A DNA stretch of 64,000 nt from Lineus longissimus (Eukaryota; Nemertea; Pilidiophora; Heteronemertea; Lineidae). Positions 53,701 to 64,000 of the stretch are shown here, piece by piece. Under the pieces are notes generated by a model. The model saw only the letters and a list, made by a program, of their open reading frames with translations. It ran no database searches and had not been told where the DNA came from. The stretch's first letter is position 1. The number at the start of each line of letters is the position of its first letter. The DNA is taken from NCBI RefSeq assembly GCF_910592395.1, contig NC_088318.1:18600349-18664348 (forward strand), given 5' to 3'. Position numbers and translations under genes: made by a program.

Positions 53701-56700
53701 TGTTGGGGAGAAGATGAATGATACTGGTACGACCCAGTCCAGCATGCTAAGTAAATCATCAAACCAGTCATACAGGAGGATCAAGCATCCAGCCAGGAAG
53801 GGAAACACCTCTCACAATCAGGTGAATAGAAAACGGCCAGAATAGCAACCTCGGCTGTTTTTCCCATAAAATGTTTCAAGTGAAATTAGAGTAACGACAC
53901 ACTAAGTCCCTCAGCTACCTTGAAACATGCAGACGTCAAAGACAACATGTTATTGTCAACTATTTTTTCCAATAAACACATTTCTCTTAATATGGTGTAG
54001 TACTGTAAACACAGTCATGAGCTGTCACGGCCTTCAAGGGGACAGTTCTTGCCTTGTACCATAATGGAAACTAGCAGTACAAAATATACTGAACTCTAAG
54101 GAATTCAACTCTTAAGAAGTATTGTTGTCAAGTTTTGTATTTTGTGTCCTTGATCAGTTGATAATTGGATGTGACCTTGTGTTCCAGAGTGATCTCCCCA
54201 ATGGTTTAGACAAAGACAAGATGCATGCCATACTCAAGGGTTACGGCGAGTATCCTGCCAAGTACAGGTTCGTTCATTTGGAATGATTATAATGCCTGAT
54301 ATCACCTTTAACTTCTCTGACTTTCACTGAGAAGTTGTGACCATACTTTGATATATCACTTCCCCTTGAGAAATACTTCCAGTTTTCTAGTTTTACACAT
54401 GACTGATGGTAATGTGAAATATTTCAGGTTGTTCATTTGGCGTTCGTTGCTGCGCCTCCCCGAGAATCACGCCGCTTATGCTGCCTTGGTTGAGAAGGGG
54501 ACACACTCTGCCTATATGAATATCCACGAGACATATCCTCTGAAGAGTCGGAAGCTCACCAGAGTATTACAAAGGTAGGCGTGGTTTCCCTATAAAGACT
54601 GCTCTTGAGGAGGAATTCGACTCTTCTAAGTTTTCTATTCCAATATATATTGTGAACTCAACTTTTTCTGAGGGTTTAATTATATGGCTATTCATGCTCC
54701 CTTCCATGAAACATACTTCACATAGGATTTTTAGCAAAATTCTTGGTAAATTTATATCTGTGATAATTGGACATATTTTTCAGTATATTTTGTTCCCCAT
54801 TTTCAGGACCCTGTCAGCATTGGGCCACTGGTCACCCATATTTGGAGAGACGGAATATTTGCCGCTCTTTACTTTCCCGATCGTCAAGCTCCTACAGAAT
54901 AACCAGCTGGTGTGCTTTGAGATCGTTGCCACATTACTAGGTAAGCCAGCTTTTCAGCAGTCACTTCACGCAAGAAAAATGCCGTTGAAGTCTCTGAGCA
55001 ATACGGTAAAAAATGCCACCCTTAGAGTAGGAAGGGGGGTACTATTCTTTGTTTGTTTATGAAGGGGAAATTGTAACAATAGGGGCCTACAGCAGTTTGT
55101 CCTCTATTTTCTGCCTAAAAATTACAATTACAAGGTGTACCAGTTTATAAATCTGCATATTTAATGAGTAGACCATTCTCCAATTCTGGAGGTATGATTA
55201 TTCTGCCTTTTGCTTCTGTGCTATTTTTAGCCAATTGCTCAATATTGAACTATTACTAATACAGACGTTCTCTCGACGTATTGCTCTGAGATTTTCTGTG
55301 TCAGATGATAAACTTTGCTAAAAAGTGAAATATTGCAAACAAAAGCAATATTTGGCAGAATTTAGATGGAAATTAAAAAATATGTTGCCATAATCAATCA
55401 GGTCAGCTCAAAGTGTATATTTGATCAAATTGCATATGTCACTTCTAGTTTTGATTCTCAGTTCTAATTGCAATAATATTTGATTGGCTGTGTTCTGAAC
55501 ACCAAGTTATAGTTGTGAGCTCTCATACATAAAGAGCCTGTCTGACAAATACCAAGCATACTTACCTGTCACAGGAGATACCACGATCATAAAGGTGGTT
55601 CTCCCAGATGGAGGCCCGACCATAGCACTTCGGTTGGGTTGACATCTGTGGTTACTAAAGTGACTTGTGCGAAATTTATGATAGCGGGGGACAGCGTGCG
55701 CGCTTCCCCCAACAATCAAACAAAGAATAGAAGCCTTTAAGCTCCTCTTGTGCTGTCCTTGTTATAGGTTTCCTGACCTGATCTTGTCCGATGACAGGGT
55801 GGTTTTGGGAGTCTGAGAAAGTGACTGTGTCACACTCAGGTGTCTTTAGCTGTCAACTTTACCAATGAGTACTTTAGGCTTCTTACATACCCAGCATTCT
55901 GCCCTGCAAAGTGCCTGGGAAAATGTGTGTGCCTCACAAGAAAAACAGCCAAATTGTGAGTCCATTACTCTTAAAACACAATTACTCCAACATCATTTTA
56001 TAAGTTCATCCTTTCCCAGGGTCTGGGAAGGCCAGCTTGGCAAGTTGGGAGGTCTGCGTGATTCTCAGCAAGCTGGGGACTCAGTTCTCCAACTTTGACT
56101 GCAGCGCGGTGCAATATGAGGTCTGCCTGCTATTTTTAGCCAATGTTTATCTTTCCGAGGCACTATCTACTGGCTGAACCCCCTACAAGAAACTGGACTA
56201 CCCTGATATTAAGGTTGTCATTCATTGTGTTGGGGCATTTACAGGTTCATTGTTGGAAACTAAGTAGGTCAGCTGTCCATTGTGATTGTGGCAATGAACA
56301 TTGGCTATAAATAGAACGGCAGGGTTTATTTTACCTCCACAATTGAAGAATGATCTGCTCATTACTTATGCGGCATTTCTAGATCAATGGGGTTGTCGGG
56401 TTTTGATAGAAAACTAGCTGAGAATTGCCTTATTTATTTCAAATGTGGGTGGAATTTTAATAAAAACGAGTAATGAAGAATTAGTTCAAATATAAAATCA
56501 AATCTATGAGTGGATGAATTGACATGAAATGGTCTTGATTTTGAGCTTTTGATGCTGAAATGTTGGAGTGGCTCATTTCTGTCAACCAAGTAATGGTTGG
56601 ATTCTGCCTGAAAGTTATGAACCAACTTCCAGATATCTAGCATACTTACCTGGCACAGGAGTTAACGTTGATCATCAAGGACGTTCTCCCAGGGCGAGGC

Positions 56701-59700
56701 CTTTCCATTGCACTTCGGTTGGGCTGACCCTTGCGATCACCCCAAATGTGGGTGACTCGGGTGCAGCATTTATGGTAGTGGGGGACTGCGTACGCGCTTT
56801 CCCCTTCATAAACAAACTAAGAATAGAATTCCCCTCCTATAATCCTTTCCCCGACACCCTGAATGTTCAAAGCCCAAAAATTGTTATCAATTATATTTTG
56901 AAAGTATTTTCTAAAATTTCAATATGGTGTGGAAGATGTTAGTTGTAAATTGTTAATGGCTTGACACCCTATTGATTGAAAGGGACTGAAGGAGGACTTA
57001 CAGCAGTGACATTTAGATAGAACTCTGGTTCTGAGCCTCTGCTCTCCAGCCTGGTAATGGCTCCCTGGAAGTTACAGTGAACTAGCGTTCAATTGAGGAA
57101 GAGCATTATTACAGAGTCTGGGACTTTGAGTCTGGGATGAGGTCTGTTGGGGCCCGCCTGTCCCTTTTGTAGACTTGAACTGGGATACTGGATTCACAGG
57201 GTTCTGTTCTTTATTTGATTGTTTGGGGGAAGCGCGTACGCTGTCCCCCGCTACCATAAATTGACACCCGAGTCACGCCTCAGCGGCCGCAGATTTCAAC
57301 CCAACCGAAGTGCAATAGTCAGGCCTCCATCTGGGAGAACCACCTTTGTGATCGTGGTATCTCCGGTGTCAGGTAAGTATGCTTGGTGTTGTGACTGTCC
57401 AAGCATTTCTACCCGATTGGTCATAACTAGTACTTGGTGTTCAGAAAAGTAATAATGAAACATTGTAGCAACTAGGATTGATAAAGAAGACCATTTGATA
57501 TCATAACAGTCAGAACCAAACATTCAATTGGAGCCAACTTGACTTTTTGTGGCAATCATTTTTCATATATTGATCTAAATTCTGAAAAATATGACTATTA
57601 TTCCTCAATATCTGGTCCGTCCACACTAATTAATCCTTTGACACAGAAAACTTGACTGGAAAACGTTTTAAGGACGTGTGTATAGAGTCATTTGCTAAAA
57701 ATAGCACAAAAGCAGACAGCGTACTGATATTGTACCTCCACGTCTAGAGAACGATTTGCTCATTATTTATGCGGCTTTCATGGCCTCTGTACTGGTTGTA
57801 AATTGAGGAGAAATTTGGGGAAAATGCAATATTGTTTGAAATGTGGGTGGAATTTTAATAAAAACGAGTAATGAAGAATTAGTTCAAATATAAAATCAAA
57901 TCTATGAGTTGATGAATTGACATGAAATGGTCTTGATTTTGAGCTTTTGATGCTGAAATGTTGGAGTGGCTCATTTCTGTCAACCAAGTAATGGTTGGAT
58001 TCTGCCTGAAAGTCCTGAACCAACTTCCAGATATTTAGCATACTTACCTGGCACAGGAGTTAACGTTGATCATCAAGGACGTTCTCCCAGGGCGAGGCCT
58101 TTCCATTGCACTTCGGTTGGGCTGACCCTTGCGATCACCCCAAATGTGGGTGACTCGGGTGCAGCATTTATGGTAGTGGGGGACTGCGTACGCGCTTTCC
58201 CCTTAATAAACAAACTAAGAATAGAATTCTCCTCCTATAATCCTATCCTGTGACACCCTGAATGTCCAAAGTACAAAAATTTCAATATGGTGTGGAAGAT
58301 GTTAGTTGTAAATTGTTAATGGCTTGACACCCTATTGATTGAAAGGGACTGGAGGAGGACTTACAGCAGTGACATTTAGATAGAACTCTGGTTCTGAGCC
58401 TCTGCTCTCCAGCCTGGTAATGGCTCCCTGGAAGTTACAGTGAACTAGCGATCAAATGAGGAAGAGCATTATTACAGAGTCTGGGACTTGAGTCTGGGAT
58501 CAGGTCTGTGGGGGCCCGCCTGTCCCTTTTGTAGACTTGAACTGGGATACTGGATTCACAGGGTTCTGTTCTTTATTTGATTGTTTGGGGGAAGCGCGTA
58601 CGCTGTCCCCCGCTACCATAAATTGACACCCAAGTCACGCCTCAGCGGCCGCAGATTTCAACCCAACCGAAGTGCAAGAGTCGGGCCTCCATCTGGGAGA
58701 ACCACCTTTATGATCGTGGTATCTCCGGTGTCAGGTAAGTATGCTTGGTGTTGTGACTGTCCAAGCATTTCTACCCGATTGGTCACAACTAGTACTTGGT
58801 GTTCAGAAAAGTAATAATGAAACATTGTAGCAACTAGGATTGATAAAGAAGACCATTTGATATCATAACAGTCAGAACCAAACATTCAATTGGAGCCAAC
58901 TTGACTTTTTGTGGCAATCATTTTTCATATATTGATCTAAATTCTGAAAAATATGACTATTATTCCTCAATATCTGGTCCGTCCACACTAATTAATCCTT
59001 TGACACAGAAAACTTGACTGGAAAACGTTATAAGGACGTGTGTATAGAGTCATTTGCTAAAAATAGCACAAAAGCAGACAGCGTACTGATTATTGTACCT
59101 CCACATCTAGAGAACAGTTTGCTCATTATTTATGCGGCTTTCATGGCCTCTGTACTGGTTGTGAATTAAGGAGAGTTTTGGAAAATATGCCGTATTGTTT
59201 GAAATGTCGGTGGAATTTTAATAAAAACGAGTAATGAAGAATTAGTTCAAATATAGAATCAAATCTATGAGTGGATGAATTGACATGAAATGGTCTTGAT
59301 TTTGAGCCTTTGATGCTGAAATGTTGGAGTGGCTCATTTCTGTCAACCAAGTAATGGTTGGATTCTGCCTGAAAGTCCTGAACCAACTGCCAGATATCAA
59401 GCATACTTACCTGGCACAGGAGTTAACGTTGATCATCAAGGACGTTCTCCCAGGGCGAGGCCTTTCCATTGCACTTCGGTTGGGCTGACCCTTGCGATCA
59501 CCCCAAATGTGGGTGACTCGGGTGCAGCATTTATGGTAGTGGGGGACTGCGTACGCGCTTTCCCCTTAATAAACAAACTAAGAATAGAACCTTTTACCTC
59601 TGGAACCCTGTCAACCATCTCCCAATGATCAGTAGATCACTTTCCTCTCTCTCCAGACCCCTCTCTCTGAGAAACTTCAAGTTTTAATCCCAGGTTGTTT

Positions 59701-62700
59701 TTGTGTCGACGTTTTGTCTTCATTTCAAGTTGAGATGTTCTTTTTCCAGTGAACTGGTGCCAGCATTGGTTTGAATACTTCCCCAACCCTCCGATCAATG
59801 TACTGAGTATGGTAGAGAATGTCCTGGCACACCATGACAAGGAACTCCTACAACATCTTGTCAAATACAACGTCACTTCTCAAGTAAGTTATGTCTTAGC
59901 ACGAGTTAGATTCCCAAAATGTTGTGGTTAGGTTCGTGCCACAGGGGTATAGTGTGCTTTGCAGTGGAGTTGAACTCGCAGGTGACCTCCTCTGGCAAAG
60001 TAGTACCTGGTGGCATATGCAGAAAAGGGAGGAAAAGAGGGGAAAATGAGATTAAGTTCTCAAGTTTTCTTCAGGAAAATGCTTGTACAAGTCATTGTCA
60101 TAGTCACTGGTATTGCTATTCCCTTACATTTTTTTTCAAATTTCTGATAAATTTTTTTGATACTTTTTTTTCCGATTTTTTTTGTTGTGAGTAAATTATA
60201 GAGTATATGTAAACAAGCCATGAGGAGAGGCTCATTGTAAAAGTACCCCAACTCTGCTCATAACTCATTAACTTACAAAAACAAGTCAGTTTGCAATTTC
60301 CTTTAAAAATAAACCAATTAATTACTCCTTAATTGATTAGCTTACACCAATAAACAATTGCATGTCTTTAAAATGATTAGCTTGTACCAATGTCCAAGCC
60401 ATAACAGTATGCTTCTGTTTGCATAAGCTTATTATGTCTTTATTTATAAACAATTAAGTTTAGATTTCGGTCCGTTGAATCCAAGGGTGGAGTTCTAGTC
60501 CTTTTGTGTAATCAATAATTGGCCTGAATGCTCAATTGACTCGGGGTCTCATTCCAGCGGAACCTTACCTAAGAACTAATACATTGTTACATGTGTTATG
60601 TACACCTCCTTGGTCATGTTCAGATTCAATCAAGGTGATCAATTTCTCAACAATGGGCACAATTGGTGACAAGAGTTCACTTTGACTCTGGCACTTTTGT
60701 TTTCATTGCCTGGTTCCAATGTTTGGTCAGTTCTGGCCAGGTGATCGTCTGCTCAGATTTCTAATCCACTTGAAATGATATAATATGGGTGTTGGGTTTT
60801 GAGACTGGTCAGTTTCACATTCAACTTTGGAGAGTGAACGTAGAAAGCACTCCTCTGAACTCTTGCAAAGACATCTCCGAACTACTTCACTACGATTTCA
60901 CGTTGACTTCGTTTGCGGTCAGGAACTTAAGTTGGATGCCACAGTCCCATCAAATGCGATAAAGAGACTTCGAAACACTTGTAATCAGTGTTCAACTTCT
61001 GCAGTGCAACTTGACGGTCAGACAACTTGCAGCATTCGGCCAGTGTTGTATGGAACAAACAATGGCATCTCTCATTCACTTTGACAGCGCGTTAACAAAC
61101 TTGAACCAGTTATCAGCCAATCCGATTTTCAACGAGCTGCAGTCAACCCTCGCTGAAGAGTGCCAGGCGAACGCTGTCCCATACAGTCTTGTATTCAACG
61201 AGAGTGTCAGCTCTCCCGACATGCAAGCCATTGCGGAAGAAAAAGCTATGCTGCGGTGTGAATTTAAGGAACTTGCGACGTATAATGATTCAAAGGTGAT
61301 GGAACTGGAACAGTTTTACAACACACAGTCGACCTCCATTGAAATGGAGCGTCATAGTGCTCTGGCCAGTGTGAACGTTGAGGACTTCTGTTCAGAGGAT
61401 ACAACGGAGGTCAGAAGGATTCATGATTACTATGACATGCAGCAGGTCCATCTTACCAGGAGGGTCAGCGGCAGCTTGAAACTCTTGAAAGGTGCGATCA
61501 CGCAGTTCTCACCCGAGGCGATACGTACTATGAACGCCAAACCGAGACAGTTGAACGGGAAAGCACTGGCGATTATGACGGAGTGGTATCACCGCCATAT
61601 TGACGATCCTTATCCCAGTGATGCGGAGAAGACAATCATGGCAGAACAAGGCGGTATCACGGTGCATCAAGTCAAAGGATGGTTCTCCAACAAACGGAAC
61701 AGAGCATCCAACACAAAGCCAAAAAGACAGAAACGCCAACTGGAGGAGAAGCTCATAACTATTTGTAACACTCTTTCGTCGTCCAACTCCAAACCTCATA
61801 AAATGTACGGTGACATTATTCTGCAACTGGCAGATCTTGTCAGCGATGGCTCTTCATAAGGACTTACCTGCCAGGGTGCCACACGAGTCTATTTCACAAT
61901 ACGTCCATGATGAATTGACTTCAGAGACTGAGACTGAAAAGCAACTGGGCCAGGCCATTTTCAGTGATTCTAAGAAATGTGTAATATGGCCATCAGCCTA
62001 GTGTTTCTTAATGTGCTCTGTATATAGATTTTTATTCTGGAGACTACACTTGCCAATTTGGCCTCTTTAAATGTTTTAATTCAGAATCTAAGAAAAGTGG
62101 AATGAATCCAGGAATTGTATTTTATTTGCGTGTTTGGTTCTGCAATATAAATTGGAAATGTTAAATGCAATGTGATCACAAGGCATCCGTTACTTGAACT
62201 GTACAAAATGATACACGATGAATATGACACAAATTTTGTAAATAAATGTGCACAGATAATTTAGTTTCTGCTGGAAGATTAATGCTTCTTGATATAATAA
62301 AGAAACTGCTTTTAATCTTACATTTGTATTCATTGTTTGCTTTATTTTCTACATGGACAAGCAAAACCACAAGCTTGAAGTGGTCCGGCGTGTTGGTGCT
62401 CTACCATTTGCCCTACAAGTCCCCTAGATATCTATCTGGTGGCAACCTCTCTATGGTCCATCCTCTTGCAGATCTACGCCTGGCCTCTAATGGAGACCTT
62501 GTTCTCGGAAGTCCTGACAAAGGAAGAATGGCTCCAACTCTGTGACAACTTGATCAGTAACCCCCCTGCTTTCATGATTGCTCTGGTCGTTGCCTATTGT
62601 ACCAGCTCGAGAGGCCCACTACTCCACTCAACAGAACTGGATGATTTCAAGGTGAGAGTTTCATCGAATATCAAAATTTTTCTACCTAGTGATGTTCAAG

Positions 62701-64000
62701 TTGAGTCCAAAATCAGATGTTTATGTGTACAAGATGAACTGTTTATATTATCCCTGAAATGTTGATATCCTGTGTGTGGTGTTTTAAACTGTAGGGTTCC
62801 AACATTTTCCAAATAATCGTCCTCCATTACAGTACTACTTCCACCACCGCAACGCCATCAATATCAGTCAGGTGATCAAGGAGGCGTATAGGATCGATGA
62901 CACGACGCCCCCTGGTATCCACCCCAAGAGGATGATGGAAGAGTTTGTACCTCTCACCCGGGGCACGTATCCAGTCTTCAACAAGTATCCAAAGTTTATT
63001 GTGGATTACCAGGTAAACTATCTTTTGTTGATCTATTTTACATCTAGGGAGGCAACCCTACTTTCTGAGTGGTATTGTTTAGTGACATGACAAGGACTGT
63101 TGATCTATTTTACATCTAGGGAGACAACCCTACTTTCTGAGTGGTATTGTTTAGCAACATGACAAGGACTGCTGATGTGATCATTATGCTGTCTTCACTT
63201 CAGGTGCAAGAACGCGACAGACTCCGAAAGGAAGAGACGGAGTATATAAAACAGAGACAGCTGACACTGGAACTGAATCAGGAATCAGAGAAGCATCGCA
63301 ATGCTGAGGAGGCGTGGTACCGGCAGCAACAGCTCTTACTGGATGCTGAGGAGAAAAGGAGGTGCATGATTCAGGATGAGGAACAGAAACTCGTGGACCA
63401 GCGATCAAGGTATGACATGGTATTCTGGTTGCTTCTCGCAATCCATTAGTCATGGGTTTGAACCCGAGTATACAGGTATATATACTTAATTGGGAACATC
63501 GATAACGAGAAAACGTTTTTAACAATTACAGGGTGCAGGCCATGAATCGGGAAGTGAAAGTAAAGGAATTACAGTTACTCGATGCTGCTCGGAGAAAGTT
63601 CATCAACCACCAGCAGAGACAGAAAGAGGTGGATTTGAAGAGGCTCGATGATGAACTCGAAAGGAAGGTTGGTATCTGGTCTCTTTTATAGAGTAAGGAG
63701 TCCTTAGACAATAGTGTGGATGGATACAAACTGCGGAACTCATCGGAATTGTTTTCTTTAAGGATAACAATATTCTTGCTTTTCAGACATTAATGAGAGA
63801 ACAGGAGACACAGCAGGCCATTGAAGAACAGGAGGTGAAAAATATGGAGCTTCATCTCCAGCGGAAGATGTTTGAGCAAGAGCTGGCACGTGGGGCAACC
63901 CAGGGTGGCCTGCCCGAGAAGATCAACTACGCTGCTAGGATGAGGCAACATGACTTGGAGGATGACATCTTGGAAAAACTTGACAACAGCAGCGATGCTT
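50747..64000 (+). CDS. TBC1D31: TBC1 domain family member 31 (partial, 3' end outside window)
   Basis: Centriolar-satellite protein with N-terminal WD40 repeats, a central TBC domain and a C-terminal coiled coil. Exons: 50747-50832, 51397-51552, 51864-51979, 52288-52466, 52587-52735, 53102-53261, 53383-53583, 53678-53821, 54188-54267, 54428-54574, 54807-54940, 59750-59883, 62472-62651, 62833-63012, 63204-63409, 63532-63667, 63787 onward; the frame is open to the window edge, 867 codons so far. The start is the first ATG in the conserved exon that carries SGKIWYRKPSP. WD40 marks: AGDHQGSIYVFDLN, SETAQLWDLDTFQRKRKL, AAGGKSNFLHIWSLE and VLSQDGIARFIN (about residues 40-350). The TBC region spans about 410-620 (YGEYPAKYRLFIWRSLLRLP, NWCQHWFEYFPNPPINVL). 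The usual catalytic IxxDxxR and YxQ fingers are not visible, in keeping with a non-catalytic TBC protein. From about 683 the sequence is a Glu/Gln/Arg-rich coiled coil. Introns 11 and 12 host U1 genes and a homeobox gene. Confidence 0.95.
52927..53034. repeat. Simple AAAATTTC-type repeat in TBC1D31 intron 5
   Basis: An irregular run of CAAAAATTTC and CTAAAATTTC units of 9-11 bp. It reads open in one frame as a Phe/Lys-rich peptide, but it lies between a donor at 52736 and an acceptor at 53101 and is intronic. Confidence 0.85.
55558..55712 (+). ncRNA. U1 snRNA, divergent subtype II copy (perhaps pseudogene)
   Basis: The 5' end ATACTTACCTG, which pairs with 5' splice sites, is intact. The stem-loop I region (GATACC, GATCAT, GGTGGTTCTCC) and the final GC-rich hairpin are recognisable. 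The stem-loop II loop reads ATAGCAC in place of the U1A-binding ATTGCAC, stem-loop III is poorly matched, and the Sm site is ATTTATGATAG. It is the least conserved of the six copies. A GTTCTGAACACCAAGT block 55-70 bp upstream, shared with the other subtype II copies, may be the PSE. Confidence 0.8.
56642..56806 (+). ncRNA. U1 snRNA gene, subtype I
   Basis: Full-length, about 165 nt. The 5' end ATACTTACCTGGCAC is intact, stem-loop II carries ATTGCAC for U1A, stem-loop III has CCCCAAATGTGGG with paired flanks, the Sm site is ATTTATGG, and the 3' hairpin GGGGGACTGCG with CGCGCTTTCCCC is canonical. About 100 bp upstream are nearly identical in all subtype I copies and should contain the snRNA promoter element. 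It lies in intron 11 of TBC1D31, sense to the host. Confidence 0.95.
57224..57380 (-). ncRNA. U1 snRNA, subtype II
   Basis: Reads from 57380 on the minus strand. ATACTTACCTG, stem-loop I (GATACCACGATCAC), the U1A loop ATTGCAC, the Sm site AATTTATGG and the 3' hairpin are present. Stem-loop III (GCGGCCGCTGAGGCG) is unlike canonical U1. It is convergent with the subtype I copy at 56642 and divergent from the copy at 58040. Confidence 0.85.
58040..58204 (+). ncRNA. U1 snRNA gene, subtype I
   Basis: No difference seen by eye from the copy at 56642-56806 across the RNA, and near-identical for more than 100 bp upstream. It is divergently paired with the subtype II copy starting at 57380, with 659 bp between the two 5' ends. 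Confidence 0.95.
58586..58742 (-). ncRNA. U1 snRNA, subtype II
   Basis: Near-identical to the copy at 57224-57380, including the unusual stem-loop III. The stem-loop II loop reads CTTGCAC, one base away from the U1A site ATTGCAC, so protein binding may be weakened. Confidence 0.83.
59403..59567 (+). ncRNA. U1 snRNA gene, subtype I
   Basis: Third subtype I copy, matching the other two across the whole RNA and their upstream block. The duplicated unit ends shortly after it, about 180 bp before TBC1D31 exon 12. Confidence 0.95.
60775..60790 (+). promoter_or_regulatory. Possible TATA element for the nested homeobox gene
   Basis: ATGATATAATATGGG, with TATAATA at 60779-60785, lies about 265 bp before the homeobox start codon, on the same strand. 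It is a weak match in AT-rich DNA and is offered only as a candidate. Confidence 0.2.
61050..61859 (+). CDS. Divergent TALE-class homeobox protein, intronless, nested in TBC1D31 intron 12
   Basis: Predicted nuclear DNA-binding transcription factor of 269 aa in one uninterrupted exon. The homeodomain spans about residues 164-226. It has the three-residue TALE insertion (DDPYPSDAEK at 185-194) and a recognition helix GITVHQVKGWFSNKRNR at 202-218, with invariant Trp211, Phe212, Asn214 and Arg216. The helix resembles the PBC (PBX/Exd) pattern WFGNKRIR more than MEIS, IRX or TGIF, but the rest is divergent, and residue 50 is Ser. The N-terminal 160 residues are rich in helix-forming residues; ANPIFNELQSTLAEE at about 24-38 recalls the start of the PBC domain, weakly. 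A basic stretch KPKRQKRQ follows the homeodomain and may be a nuclear signal. The first in-frame ATG is at 61050; a second at 61062 is possible. AATAAA at 62241 could end the transcript. Host and nested gene share a strand. Confidence 0.87.
   Translation: MEQTMASLIHFDSALTNLNQLSANPIFNELQSTLAEECQANAVPYSLVFNESVSSPDMQAIAEEKAMLRCEFKELATYNDSKVMELEQFYNTQSTSIEMERHSALASVNVEDFCSEDTTEVRRIHDYYDMQQVHLTRRVSGSLKLLKGAITQFSPEAIRTMNAKPRQLNGKALAIMTEWYHRHIDDPYPSDAEKTIMAEQGGITVHQVKGWFSNKRNRASNTKPKRQKRQLEEKLITICNTLSSSNSKPHKMYGDIILQLADLVSDGSS
62241..62301 (+). other. Poly(A) signals downstream of the homeobox gene
   Basis: AATAAA occurs at 62241-62246 and again at 62296-62301, about 380-440 bp after the homeobox stop and before TBC1D31 exon 13. 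They support a separate, polyadenylated nested transcript. Confidence 0.4.
63026..63169. repeat. 72-bp tandem duplication in TBC1D31 intron 14
   Basis: Two copies, 63026-63097 and 63098-63169, differ at only a few bases. They lie between exon 14 and exon 15, ending 34 bp before the exon 15 acceptor. Confidence 0.95.

Larger units (their letters stand above)
56330..59590. repeat. Tandem duplication of a U1-pair unit, about 2.4 copies
   Basis: Subtype I copies recur at 1398 and 1363 bp intervals and subtype II copies at 1362 bp. Spacer sequence between them is nearly identical, except for a few dozen bases missing after the second subtype I gene. One unit holds one plus-strand subtype I and one minus-strand subtype II gene. 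Confidence 0.9.

Noticed and set aside
61011-61049. 13-codon upstream extension of the homeobox frame
   Set aside because: It begins at TTG; the first in-frame ATG is at 61050.
60827-61084. Frame upstream of and overlapping the homeobox start
   Set aside because: It starts at TTG and has no recognisable domain; probably 5' UTR of the nested gene.

Overview
This is nuclear DNA of an invertebrate animal. The genes are split by GT-AG introns of about 130 bp to 4.8 kb, and the non-coding DNA holds minisatellites and inverted repeats. The first gene is a Venus kinase receptor, a receptor tyrosine kinase family known from many invertebrates and not from vertebrates, so the source is a non-vertebrate bilaterian. 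I cannot name the phylum from the sequence. A divergent TALE homeobox gene near the right end would suit a spiralian, but that is inference. LAYOUT: 1-4416 has no recognisable coding gene but carries a CRE-plus-TATA promoter-like site. 4527-16143 (+) is the Venus kinase receptor (19 coding exons, 1365 aa). 16144-22066 is 3' flank and repeat-rich spacer. 22067-26471 (+) is KLHDC4 (11 exons, 570 aa). 26472-28775 holds a minisatellite and a tRNA-like sequence. 28776-41409 (+) is ZCCHC14 (15 exons, 1027 aa). 41410-47237 is 3' flank plus a possible sushi-domain relic on the minus strand. 47238-50352 (-) is NOB1 (8 exons, 478 aa). 50747 to beyond 64000 (+) is TBC1D31 (17 exons seen, 3' end outside the window). 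NOB1 and TBC1D31 are head to head with 394 bp between start codons. Intron 11 of TBC1D31 contains six U1 snRNA sequences of two subtypes in alternating orientation, on a tandemly duplicated unit of about 1.4 kb. Intron 12 contains an intronless 269-aa TALE homeobox gene on the same strand as its host. HOW THE GENES RELATE: they do not form one pathway. VKR is a cell-surface signalling receptor; KLHDC4 is a poorly characterised kelch protein; ZCCHC14 is an RNA-binding cofactor of mRNA tail polymerases; NOB1 is the nuclease that finishes 18S rRNA; TBC1D31 is a centriolar-satellite protein; U1 recognises 5' splice sites. KLHDC4, ZCCHC14 and NOB1 also lie together on human chromosome arm 16q, which suggests old linkage. 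All exon models were built by hand: each junction keeps the reading frame and has a GT donor and AG acceptor, but none has transcript support here. Untranslated exons are mostly unknown.
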